Positions 8,897-16,287 of a stretch of 64,000 bases of DNA are shown in pieces. This DNA comes from Stenotrophomonas oahuensis (GTDB lineage Bacteria; Pseudomonadota; Gammaproteobacteria; Xanthomonadales; Xanthomonadaceae). Where the stretch lies: NCBI RefSeq assembly GCF_031834595.1, contig NZ_CP115541.1, positions 2,722,501-2,786,500 of the forward strand, written 5' to 3'. Position 1 is the first letter of the stretch; each line of letters starts with the position of its first letter. The position numbers and the translations under genes are program-made. The notes beneath the pieces were generated by a model. The model had not been told where the DNA came from. It saw nothing but the letters and a program-made list of their open reading frames with translations, and made no database searches.

Positions 8897-8971
8897 GGGC
8901 GGTTAGCTCAGCGGTAGAGCATTGCCTTCACACGGCAAGGGTCACAGGTTCGATCCCTGTACCGCCCACCA
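8897..8971 (+). tRNA. tRNA-Val(CAC)
   Basis: Full cloverleaf: acceptor stem GGGCGGT/ACCGCCC, D arm with GCTCAGCGGTAGAGC, anticodon stem TTGCC/GGCAA with loop TTCACAC (anticodon CAC at 8929-8931, reading GTG), T arm with GGTTCGATCC, discriminator A and an encoded CCA end (8969-8971). It lies at the edge of the accessory region. I found no second copy of its 3' end downstream, so it is not shown to be an attachment site. Confidence 0.97.
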
Positions 8972-8990
8972 TGTTGCGGAAACTAAGAAA

Positions 8991-9015
8991 GCCGACCTTC
9001 TGGGTCGGCTTTTTT
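8991..9015 (+). terminator. Rho-independent terminator of tRNA-Val
   Basis: Stem GCCGACC/GGTCGGC with a short TTCTG-containing loop, followed by a run of six T. It lies 19 bases after the CCA end. Nothing else is evident in the stretch to 9213. Confidence 0.9.
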
Positions 9016-9213
9016 GTTGGCGACACTACAATTGCTAGGCCCCCGCCAAAGGGCTGATGACTTTCGAAATCGCGCCTTACTATCAGAGGTCCCCACAATG
9101 AGGGGGTGGCCTCGCGCCAAGGCAAGTGAACGTATATCACCCGCGGCGCACAAACGAGCGGTGTTGTAAGTCTGGCAGCAGCACGGCTATCTCTCTTGCC
9201 TCTTGTAAAAAAG

Positions 9214-10518
9214 TCATGCTGATCTAACAACCTTCAATGCGTCCGGCCATGAGGTTTGAGACTCTATATGCGTACGTATGAGTCCACGATTTGACGCAAT
9301 TACGTTCGGCCACCGATTTGACCAAGAGCTGTATGCATGCCACGAGTAGCCAACGTAGTAGTCGCTTCTCATCGTCGTCATCGAATGCAGCGCTGCGGCG
9401 AGATATGTACTCTCGATCGACGTCCCTTTCAACTCTAGAATGCTCGCAATGTACGCGAGCCAGCGAGCTAGATGGGCGTACTGGTTCCATGCGCCGTTCT
9501 CTTGGGTGAGGGCGATCTTTGTACTTATGACCTTGCCAAGCATTTTAACGACGCGATCGTCGTTGATGCTAAGGCCGATGGCGGCGATGGATGCAACTAT
9601 CTCAAAGAAAGAGGTCTCAATCCTGAGATATTCGCGCGTAAACTCGAAACTATTGAATATGACATTCCTTATGTCATTCACTGATCCCTGCAGGCGCCTC
9701 TCCGCCTCTGGCATCTGCAGATTGAGCAACTGAAAGAAGCTGTGAACCTCGGTGTTGTCTAAAACTCTAATTCCATAGCAATGCGCGTAGTAATCCTTAA
9801 TATGCTGTGTGATTGGTGATCGTGATATCAAAAAGATGTTGGAGCTGATGGAGTGACTTCTCGAGAAGCCCTTGTAGCTACTGAGGATTGCCTTCAGATT
9901 TGTGTCGCCAAGTGAATAGCCTAGAATTACGACCGTGTTTTCATGTAAAAGGGTGCTTAGCTTTCTGGAGAAATACGACTCTCCGTTGATGAAGCGGAAA
10001 TAGTCGTCAGAGGTTACGACCATGTTTGATGGGCTGTCGACCGACCCATGAACATGATAGACCTCAACTCGAGCTTGGGATCTCGGGATGGGAAGGCCTG
10101 GTGTGATTGAGTGACATGCTGCGGGAGTGGCTAGCTCTTCAAGAAGCTTGTCATAATTTGTAGTAACTACTTTCACCGACTTTGTCGACAAAAAGCTGGT
10201 GATCGCAGAATTGTCGCCACTGACCGATAGGCTCGCTATCTGAGCTGCAATTTCATCATGAATGCTCTTTCCGGATTTCACTAACTCGATGGAAATTACT
10301 TGTGCGGCTTCGTCCAGCGCGAGAACTCCATGGGTCCCGGCTGGAAACAGGGCCGTCTTTAAGGTCGTCGGATCCGGTGCAAGTGCACACACTGATTCCA
10401 GCAAGCCTTGCCAGCTCGGAGCGCTGTTGCCGCTGACCGCTTTGGAAAAGCCTGTTCCGGTGAAAAGACAAAGTCGATCAGATGCGGCGGCGTAGGCGAT
10501 CTCGAAGTAGTCGCTCAT
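9214..10518 (-). CDS. SIR2-domain protein, likely NAD-consuming defence effector
   Basis: A 434-residue protein whose N-terminal half is a SIR2-like NAD-binding domain: FTGTGFSKA (19-27, nucleotide loop), TTNYD (119-123), the catalytic-type HGS (157-159) and ILGYSLGD (198-205). The C-terminal half (about 240-434) is helical and unassigned. SIR2 domains of this bacterial class deplete NAD in abortive phage defence (for example Thoeris ThsA, DSR and SIR2-HerA); here no HerA, Argonaute or ThsB partner is adjacent, so a single-gene system is possible. The GC content is clearly lower than in neighbouring core genes, suggesting transfer. A tiny ATG-AGC-GCA-TGA frame (10526-10515) with its own GGGAG site overlaps the start codon and may couple its translation. 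The gene points toward the tRNA and is divergent from the HEPN-like gene. Confidence 0.75.
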   Translation of the reverse strand: MSDYFEIAYAAASDRLCLFTGTGFSKAVSGNSAPSWQGLLESVCALAPDPTTLKTALFPAGTHGVLALDEAAQVISIELVKSGKSIHDEIAAQIASLSVSGDNSAITSFLSTKSVKVVTTNYDKLLEELATPAACHSITPGLPIPRSQARVEVYHVHGSVDSPSNMVVTSDDYFRFINGESYFSRKLSTLLHENTVVILGYSLGDTNLKAILSSYKGFSRSHSISSNIFLISRSPITQHIKDYYAHCYGIRVLDNTEVHSFFQLLNLQMPEAERRLQGSVNDIRNVIFNSFEFTREYLRIETSFFEIVASIAAIGLSINDDRVVKMLGKVISTKIALTQENGAWNQYAHLARWLAYIASILELKGTSIESTYLAAALHSMTTMRSDYYVGYSWHAYSSWSNRWPNVIASNRGLIRTHIESQTSWPDALKVVRSA

Positions 10519-10855
10519 GCGCTCATTTGCTCCCTAAGTAAGGCGCGATGTGATTTTGCGGAGAGATGGGGCAATCCATGGGTAGCTAGGCGAACACAAA
10601 TACATTTGACAGCCACTTGCGTGGCGAGCCAGCTAGAGCTCCGAGTGTATCCAATCGCGAGGCGAAGTGGCATCTCCGTCTGTTGGGAGATCGGGTATCC
10701 GCCGTTTAGCCCTTTGGACCTGCGGGCTGCCGGAGAATGTGCAGTCGAGAAAAAACAGTGGGGAGAGTTGGAATTCCTGGCGGAAATAATCAGTCGGGAT
10801 TGACTGACAGCCCATCTTGTCTAAGGATTGGTCATCAACCACCTTTGGAACAGTA
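10519..10855. other. Divergent intergenic region between SIR2 and HEPN-like genes
   Basis: 337 bases without a believable gene. Both flanking genes read outwards, so their promoters must lie here. A TTGACA at about 10597 could be a -35 box, but I see no convincing -10 partner. The short frames that cross this stretch have no ribosome site or family resemblance. Confidence 0.5.
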
Positions 10856-11380
10856 ATGCATCCGTTCTCTGACCTTGCAGCTCGATGTGCGGCGATGTCA
10901 ATGAGTAGTACAGATGATGCTAGGCAGAGCGTGCTCGCTTTGCTGCAGGAGTCTGGTAGTGCGGTGCTGGTAAAAGCACTGCAGGCGGTAGAGCTGCAGC
11001 GTGCGATGATGGCCGTCGGGTTGGTGTCAATGTTTGAGGCGGCGCTTCAGGCGGCGCTAGGCGAAGAAAATGGATTTGGTGCAGCTCGCAAACTGTTGCG
11101 AGAGGGTGGGCATGAGAGGATTGAAGGGGATTTTGCAGACATCATTCGCGCTATTAATGTCCTTAAGCATGGTGCTGGGCGAAGTCATGATGAACTTTTG
11201 GCTAGGCGAATGATGCTTCCGTTTAAAGTTCGGACTGAGAGTGAATGTTTCGAAGAAGGAGATGTTTCTGAGTTGATTTTTCTCGTAAAGGTAGATGATG
11301 AATTCTTCCAGTATTGCGCAAGTGCTGTCGCTGAAGTGGCGGCCATAGTTCGAGCCTTGAAGCCTGAGGCCATCCTGTGA
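10856..11380 (+). CDS. Unrecognised helical protein with HEPN-like RX6H motif
   Basis: A 174-residue protein starting at the ATG at 10856 (MHPFSDLAARC); a TTG at 10817 would add 13 residues. It looks wholly helical. Residues 93-105 read FADIIRAINVLKH: an Arg followed six residues later by His, the spacing of the HEPN RNase motif (R-X4-6-H), in a context that resembles HEPN helices. HEPN proteins are common RNase toxins in defence and toxin-antitoxin systems, but no antitoxin is recognised nearby. It is divergent from the SIR2 gene and has similarly low GC. The HEPN call is inference from one motif. Confidence 0.45.
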   Translation: MHPFSDLAARCAAMSMSSTDDARQSVLALLQESGSAVLVKALQAVELQRAMMAVGLVSMFEAALQAALGEENGFGAARKLLREGGHERIEGDFADIIRAINVLKHGAGRSHDELLARRMMLPFKVRTESECFEEGDVSELIFLVKVDDEFFQYCASAVAEVAAIVRALKPEAIL

Positions 11381-11753
11381 TGCGTCATTTAGGACATCCC
11401 CTTCTGTCTCTATCTATGAATCGTGGCCCTTGGGCGGTTGTTGAATGTTCTCGCGGATGAGAAGAGGGGGCATGGTATCCGCTCATGCTTGAGAACCGGG
11501 TGATGCCTTGACTCCCCCTCGATTGACCACGAAACTCGCCTTGCCATTTCGAATGGCATGAACGAGATTGAATAATGGGCAGGAACGGATCGGAGATCCT
11601 TGCCTTGATCAATTAAGATTTCGAGGATCGTGAAGGGAAGTCTATCGCCAAGGCGTCACCCACTTGAATTTTTGGATCTCGCTATGTCTAAAATGTGGCT
11701 AACTACGCATTGCGCGAAATGCACAGTCCGCCGTCTAGGAGCCGCGCTTATGA
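11381..11753. other. Gene-free stretch
   Basis: 373 bases between the HEPN-like gene and the broken SymE copy. Both strands contain only short frames without ribosome sites or recognisable motifs. The low GC matches the surrounding accessory DNA. Confidence 0.5.
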
Positions 11754-11825
11754 CTAGCGCGACGTCTTCATGTTTCGGAGGATGAGGCAGTGTTCCTGCC
11801 ACTCAATCGCCAGGGCGGTGTGCAC
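11754..11825 (-). pseudogene. C-terminal remnant of a SymE-like toxin
   Basis: Reading the minus strand gives LAIEWQEHCLILRNM, then KTSR and a stop (TAG at 11756-11754). This matches LAIEWKKDCIILRHM, the C-terminus of the intact SymE-like gene just upstream on the same strand. The upstream part is lost at an 11-bp inverted repeat (GCGGTGTGCAC / GTGCACACCGC, 11815-11825 and 11838-11848). Flanking bases beyond the stop also resemble those beyond the intact gene, so this looks like a tandem duplication followed by decay. Confidence 0.6.
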
Positions 11826-11848
11826 GCATCGCGAATTGTGCACACCGC
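11815..11848. repeat. 11-bp perfect inverted repeat at SymE duplication junction
   Basis: Arms GCGGTGTGCAC (11815-11825) and GTGCACACCGC (11838-11848) with a 12-base spacer. It sits exactly where the similarity of the broken SymE copy ends and the 3' flank of the intact copy begins. Confidence 0.7.
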
Positions 11849-11868
11849 CGATCAGCAGCCTTAGGTCT

Positions 11869-12126
11869 TCAATCGGAAGGATTCATGTGCCGCAGGATGA
11901 TGCAGTCCTTCTTCCATTCGATAGCCAGCCGACTGCCGACCTCCCACCCAACCCGAGTCATCCACATACCGCGTAGCCAGAGACTCGGAATGCGATTGCT
12001 AGCCAGGTTTCGCTTGCCAGTTGGGTCTTGAATTGCGACGACGCGCAGCGTCTCCGGCTTGGTGAAGTACAGCCGGCCGCCCTTGGGCTTCTTGTCGGAA
12101 TTGTCGTTGTTCGATGAATCTGTCAT
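11869..12126 (-). CDS. SymE-family toxin-like protein
   Basis: The 85-residue protein starts at the ATG at 12126, which has GAGG six bases upstream; the in-frame ATG at 12138 has none. After a polar lysine-rich N-terminus, the C-terminal part (about residues 46-81) carries the SymE signature: IPSLWLRGMWMTRVGWEVGS, then RLAIEWKKDCIILR. SymE of Escherichia coli is an AbrB-fold SOS-induced toxin that associates with ribosomes or the nucleoid and is held down by the antisense RNA SymR; related genes are widespread in accessory regions. I see no LexA box here, but there is a hairpin in the 5' leader. Any antisense RNA would have to be encoded on the + strand across 12100-12180. Confidence 0.65.
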   Translation of the reverse strand: MTDSSNNDNSDKKPKGGRLYFTKPETLRVVAIQDPTGKRNLASNRIPSLWLRGMWMTRVGWEVGSRLAIEWKKDCIILRHMNPSD

Positions 12127-12148
12127 GTGATACCTCATTGAGTGAAGT

Positions 12149-12173
12149 CTCCATCGCCGAAATGACGATGGAG
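12149..12173. promoter_or_regulatory. Hairpin in the leader of the SymE-like gene
   Basis: Perfect 8-bp arms CTCCATCG / CGATGGAG around a 9-base loop, 22 bases upstream of the start codon. This could be a translational control element or part of an antisense RNA; there is no direct evidence for either. Confidence 0.4.
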
Positions 12174-12643
12174 TCGGGAGGTTGATATCCGCGCGAACGA
12201 CGGCATGACGTATTCCCCGGGGGTGTTCTATTTCGCCACCCTCCCGACGTTTAGCGCCTCACTCTTGAATCGTTCGCGGAGATATCAGCTCCTTGGGTCA
12301 CACTCTGCACAACGGATCGTGCGATCTGAAAACCGCACTTTTGCAACGATACGTGACGACGGAAGTCCGACGCCACCGAGGCGACGCAATCGAGCCGGAA
12401 TCCATCGCAGTAGCTCCTGTTTTGCGATGTGGGTCACGCCGGTTCGCGTCTGCGTCATAGACTCGTCGCAAAGAACTTGCCATCCGCGACAGCGGACCAG
12501 TTTGACGTGATTGGCAACAAGTGCGGGTGTGGCTTAGTTTCAGTGCCGAGCATGCCAGATGCGGTTGGGTCTTCTGATCCGGGATTCGATCGGAGTGAGG
12601 AAAGAAGTGACGCCGCGCGTGCTGCGTAAGATCCGCCCCGTTT
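12174..12643. other. Gene-free stretch upstream of effector remnant
   Basis: About 470 bases with only short frames. None has a ribosome site or a family motif. It may include further decayed sequence of the effector whose C-terminal domain is recognisable from 12644, but I could not align it to anything. Confidence 0.4.
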
Positions 12644-13012
12644 CTAGCCGATCCACCGTGCAAGCAGGCGTTGGCAGAGTTGGACAAGCTTGGGCCCGGC
12701 ACCGGCATGTAAGCGGATGAAGCGGGCAGGGAGAATCTAGCTACAGCGCTGGCCGCGAAGGCGCGCTCGCAGACGCCACCGCTTCCAGAGATCCATGATG
12801 TGCTCCGTGGGGCCAATGGCGACAACCTGTTCGCTGTATGGAAGAACCCGGGTAATGAGCAGCACATGCTGCGGGTTCACGTGGTTGCGGATGAGGCCGT
12901 GAAGCAGCCCGCAGAGCAGAGCCTGCGGGCGTTGGAGTCTGGTACAGAGCAGCAGGAGCGAGTGCGGTTGGATGAGGTTGAATTGGGGCGTGGTGCTGTG
13001 CGGATGGGGTAG
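12644..13012 (+). pseudogene. Decayed C-terminal XVIPCD domain of an X-T4SS effector
   Basis: In one frame the + strand reads CKQALAELDKLGPGTGM, a stop (TAA at 12710-12712), then ADEAGRENLATALAAKAR, NGDNLFAVWKNPGN, QPAEQSLRALE and QQERVRLDE before the final TAG. This follows the order of the Xanthomonas VirD4-interacting-protein conserved domain: an alanine-rich helix, a FAV strand, a xPxEQS element and a glutamine-rich tail. The N-terminal effector part is missing and a nonsense codon interrupts the domain. A 70-codon frame from a GTG at 12800 remains open but has no ribosome site. The intact effector lies 0.5 kb away on the opposite strand. Confidence 0.6.
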
Positions 13013-13020
13013 CGGGAGGG

Positions 13021-13044
13021 CAGCCGGGCAGAGCCCGGCTCTAC
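13021..13044 (-). repeat. SMAG/GTAG palindrome, GCCGGGC type
   Basis: AGCCGGGC/GCCCGGCT palindrome with the GTAG head on the minus strand, directly after the effector remnant and 34 bases before higA. Confidence 0.8.
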
Positions 13045-13077
13045 ACTTGGTGTTTTGAGACTGGAGGCATCGCTGGA

Positions 13078-13416
13078 ATGAACAACGTCACTTCATTGGT
13101 GCCCGTGCATCCGGGCAAGTATCTGGTCGAGAAGTACATGGACCCGTTAGGCATCTCTGTCGAGGAGTTGGCCACGGATCTTAGAATTTCGCCTGCGCTT
13201 GTTTCGGACATCATGGCGGGGCGTAAGGGCGTTACCGCTGACACTGCGATGCGTCTTGGGCGGTACTTCAGAACGACTTATCTGTTCTGGTTGAAGATGC
13301 AGGCCAACTACGACATGCACATTGCGCGCATCAAGTATGCGGAATCGATTGCGCGGATTCGTCCGATGAAGGGGCGGGAGAAGGCTTCTGCGGACGTTCT
13401 TAAGTTTCGTTCTTGA
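13078..13416 (+). CDS. higA: HigA-family antitoxin, orphan
   Basis: A 112-residue HTH XRE-type protein of the HigA/VapI group: VHPGKYLVEKYMDPLGIS, then the helix-turn-helix ELATDLRISPALVSDIMAGR (about 29-48) and RLGRYFRTTYLFWLKMQ, the usual HigA C-terminal signature. HigA binds its own promoter and neutralises HigB, an mRNA interferase normally encoded just upstream. Here the upstream 65 bases hold only a SMAG repeat and beyond that the effector remnant, and no HigB-like frame follows, so the toxin appears to be lost. GGAGG lies about ten bases upstream of the ATG. Confidence 0.85.
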   Translation: MNNVTSLVPVHPGKYLVEKYMDPLGISVEELATDLRISPALVSDIMAGRKGVTADTAMRLGRYFRTTYLFWLKMQANYDMHIARIKYAESIARIRPMKGREKASADVLKFRS

Positions 13417-13457
13417 GGGGCTTAGGGTTGCCGAGCGGGGTGTTGATTGCGCCGAGA

Positions 13458-13481
13458 GCAGCCGGGCAAGCCCGGCTCTAC
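13458..13481 (-). repeat. SMAG/GTAG palindrome, GCCGGGC type
   Basis: Same subtype as the copy at 13021, in the same orientation. The two copies bracket higA. Confidence 0.85.
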
Positions 13482-13528
13482 GGGATTTCTGGTGGACCAG
13501 GTTGCGCGAATGATCCGGCGATGCAGGC

Positions 13529-16249
13529 TCACCCCAACCTTGGTCCCTGACGGGTCTGCTCGTCCCTCTGCTGCTGTTCCTGTGTTTGCGCTTGTGCCAG
13601 TTGCTGCGTGCGGTCCTGTGCCTGTGCATCCCGGCTCTGGTTTGCTGCTGCGTACTGCTGCTCTGGCGCTGCTGCCAGCGCCTCCTGAGTCGGCATGTGC
13701 GCCCGGTTAGCTGCCGGGTCCGGCGAGGCTCCCGGGCCGGAGCGCATCACGAACAGTGTGGTGCCGGCTGCGCGGGTCTCGGTACCTTCATTCAACGCCA
13801 TGTCCACCTTGTCGCCGGGCTTGAACCCGGCTTCGGTCGCTAATCGGTAGGCACTGGCCAGCAGGCGGTCGCTGCTCTGGTCCCACGCCTTGTTGTGCCT
13901 CTCATCCAGCTTGGCCACAGACGAGCGCAGCTGCTCCACCAGACCGGCGTCTTCCGGGCGTGGAGCCATGCTGTGGCGTCGGTCCACTTCGGGCTTGTCC
14001 TGGGTGGCCGGCGCTGTGTCTGCTGGCGCGGGGGCACTTGATGGCGTGTTGGGAATGGAGGGGGCCACGTTGGCCGGTGGCTGTGCTTCCTGCGCGGTCG
14101 CGCGCTGGGCGTGCGCCTGTGCAATTTCCTCCGGCGTGGTGACGGATTTGATCTCCATCCGCTCGTCTTCCTTGCCGGCAAGGGTGGCTAACGATCCATC
14201 CTTCTGCACCTGCAGGTAGTAGGGCATGCGTTCGCTCATGTCGCGCGCATGGTCCTGGCCTACTGCGGCGACAGCGGCGTCAATCTCTTCGGCGGTGCGG
14301 GCGATGCCGGCGCTGCGGTATGCCGCCGTTACCTGTCCCCGCAGACCGAACTCGGTCGGGGTTGGGTTGGCACGGGCCAGTTCCGCCATGGTGTACATCT
14401 CCTGCACACCTGCTTCCTGGCTGTGGCGGGTGCGGTTGAGCTCTTCAACGATGTTGCCCTCTGCGGCGTTGGTGCCGTAGATCATCCCGGGGGTGGTCCA
14501 CTTGCCGTCACCGCCTAGTGTGTATTCGTTGCCGTCTGAGGCCTTCAGCGGCAGCGGCTGGGTCTGTGCATTGGTTATCACCCCAGGTACTGGCTCGATC
14601 GCTGCAAAGTCGTTCCAGCCAAACTGGTTGTAGGCCACCTGGTAACGCGCTGCGATGGCTTCGGGGGTGTTGAGTGCGTTCTGGGCAATGATTCGCTGCG
14701 AGTCCAGTTCCAGTTGCGAGGCGCGCTCTGCACTCACGGCGGCGGTGCGGTCCAGCGGGATGTGGCCGTCGATGACTTCGTGGATGGAAAGGCTCCATTC
14801 CCCGTTCGTCGGATTACGAACGTAGTGACGGCTGGTTTCTTCCACGCTGCGCGGCGGGTCGTTGTCCGCGCTGGCATTGAGGCGGAACGGATTCCTGGGC
14901 TCGGGCAGGTTGGCCAGACCCAGCGAGTACGCGTCGTTGGCGGACTTGTAGTTGAGTTCATCCACCAACCGCCCGGCGGCCACCATACGCGTTTCGCGGT
15001 ATCCACCTTCCGGCGTGGGCGCGCGCACGGAACGTGTCCAGGCACTGTTGGGGTCCTCAGGGTCGCGGCTCCACTCATTACCACTGCGGTCGACCTGCGT
15101 GTACACGGCCTTCTTGTCCTGGTAGTCGGCCCAGTACTCGCCTCCGAAACCGCCGACCACGCCGCCGACCACGCCGGTGATCACGGCACCCGGGCCTGTC
15201 CATGAGCCGGTCAGCGCACCGTACCCGGCTCCCAGCAGGAAGCCGCCGCCAAAGCCACCCACCGTGCGGCCCACAAAGTGGGTGGCAGCGGAGTCTGCGC
15301 CAGTTTGATTGCCCTGCGACCGGAGCTCGGCCACGCGATGGCCGGTCACGGCAAAGTCCAGCGCCAGTGCCGCCACGCCCGCAGCTGTCAGTACGCCAGC
15401 GCCACTGATGCGCCCACGCGTGGCGGCAATCTCGGCCGCCCCCGCGTCGCCGGCAGCGGCTTTGCCCACATTGCCGGCAAGCTCGGGGGCCGTTGGGGTG
15501 GGGGCTGGGCGCGCAATCGTCAACGGCATTTCGGCGCTGAAGTTGGTACGTACGCGCGCGGCGGTGGACTCGGTCAGGGGGAGTCGGCCGGCATGATTGG
15601 CTTCTTCAATGGCATTGCCCATTGATGCCGGGCCACCCCAGTCTTTACTCAATGCGGTCTTGCCGGGCTGGTCGATGGCGTCCAGTGCGTGGTTGATGCT
15701 CGCTTCGGACTGGGTGACGGCGCGCCAGCGCAACTCGTCTGGCTGCATGGTCTTCAGTTCGGCGATCTGCTCGGCATGCTCGGCGCGGTATCCGTCGAGG
15801 TCGCTGAAGAACTCACGAATCTGCTTGTTGGCCTGCTTGCGGGTCATCCCTTCTGGCGTGTTGGTGAGCAAGTCGCCATTGATCAGGCCGGCACGCATTG
15901 TCTCGGTAAGCTCATCCACCTGACCCGCAATGTACTTGAGCGCGGCAGCTTGCTGATCGGCGGTGGCGGCTTTCTTGCCCAAGGCAATCTGGCCCGCTGA
16001 AGACTCTTCCATTTCCTTCAGCGCGTTCCGAAGTTCCTTGGAGTAGTCACCCAGTGGCCCACCCGAATGCGGCGTGACGTCCAACTTGGTGGCCAAGGCG
16101 GGGTCGGCGGGCAGGTTGAGAATGTTGGACGCGCCGTCCAGCTCGAAGTGGCCACCTTTGGCGAGTGCCTTGAGCAGCGCGTTCTTCTCGAACAGCGCCT
16201 GCTCAACCAGATGGTGCGCCTGGAAAACCGGTGTATCAGGCATGGGCAA
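13529..16249 (-). CDS. X-T4SS antibacterial effector with AHH nuclease head
   Basis: The 906-residue protein has three regions. Residues 1-75 carry an AHH-family (HNH/ENDO VII) nuclease signature: FQAHHLVEQALFEKN with A11-H12-H13, then ASNILNLPA and a PHSGGPLGDYSKEL segment. Residues about 285-370 are hydrophobic and glycine-rich (FGGGFLLGAGYGAL and VVGGVVGGFGG), possibly for crossing a membrane. Residues 764-906 fit the XVIPCD secretion domain, with LASAYRLATEAGF, LFVMRSGPG, DPAANRAHMPTQEAL and a glutamine-rich tail. Effectors with this domain are delivered by the X-T4SS of Xanthomonas and Stenotrophomonas into rival bacteria. The Imm11/DUF1629 gene 38 bases upstream is the likely cognate immunity gene. 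The secretion machinery is not in this window. Domain roles are inferred from motifs. Confidence 0.8.
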   Translation of the reverse strand: MPMPDTPVFQAHHLVEQALFEKNALLKALAKGGHFELDGASNILNLPADPALATKLDVTPHSGGPLGDYSKELRNALKEMEESSAGQIALGKKAATADQQAAALKYIAGQVDELTETMRAGLINGDLLTNTPEGMTRKQANKQIREFFSDLDGYRAEHAEQIAELKTMQPDELRWRAVTQSEASINHALDAIDQPGKTALSKDWGGPASMGNAIEEANHAGRLPLTESTAARVRTNFSAEMPLTIARPAPTPTAPELAGNVGKAAAGDAGAAEIAATRGRISGAGVLTAAGVAALALDFAVTGHRVAELRSQGNQTGADSAATHFVGRTVGGFGGGFLLGAGYGALTGSWTGPGAVITGVVGGVVGGFGGEYWADYQDKKAVYTQVDRSGNEWSRDPEDPNSAWTRSVRAPTPEGGYRETRMVAAGRLVDELNYKSANDAYSLGLANLPEPRNPFRLNASADNDPPRSVEETSRHYVRNPTNGEWSLSIHEVIDGHIPLDRTAAVSAERASQLELDSQRIIAQNALNTPEAIAARYQVAYNQFGWNDFAAIEPVPGVITNAQTQPLPLKASDGNEYTLGGDGKWTTPGMIYGTNAAEGNIVEELNRTRHSQEAGVQEMYTMAELARANPTPTEFGLRGQVTAAYRSAGIARTAEEIDAAVAAVGQDHARDMSERMPYYLQVQKDGSLATLAGKEDERMEIKSVTTPEEIAQAHAQRATAQEAQPPANVAPSIPNTPSSAPAPADTAPATQDKPEVDRRHSMAPRPEDAGLVEQLRSSVAKLDERHNKAWDQSSDRLLASAYRLATEAGFKPGDKVDMALNEGTETRAAGTTLFVMRSGPGASPDPAANRAHMPTQEALAAAPEQQYAAANQSRDAQAQDRTQQLAQAQTQEQQQRDEQTRQGPRLG

Positions 16250-16287
16250 AACTCCCGCTCAGAAGTCCATTTTCAGGGGTGGTTTGA

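Noticed and set aside
8946-9100. tRNA-Val 3' end as attachment site of an integrated element
   Set aside because: No integrase gene and no second copy of the tRNA 3' end were found downstream, so integration at this tRNA is not supported.
9016-9213. Small genes in the gap between the tRNA terminator and the SIR2 gene
   Set aside because: Only short frames without ribosome sites; nothing supportable.
12429-12629. 66-codon + strand frame upstream of the effector remnant
   Set aside because: No ribosome site and no recognisable XVIPCD or other motif. It may be part of the decayed gene, but I could not show it.
12800-13012. Stand-alone small gene starting at GTG 12800
   Set aside because: The XVIPCD-like reading extends upstream of the GTG across a stop codon, there is no ribosome site, and it is better explained as a pseudogene.
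13045-13077. Place for a higB toxin upstream of higA
   Set aside because: Only 33 bases remain between the SMAG repeat and higA, and no HigB-like frame was found on either strand nearby.
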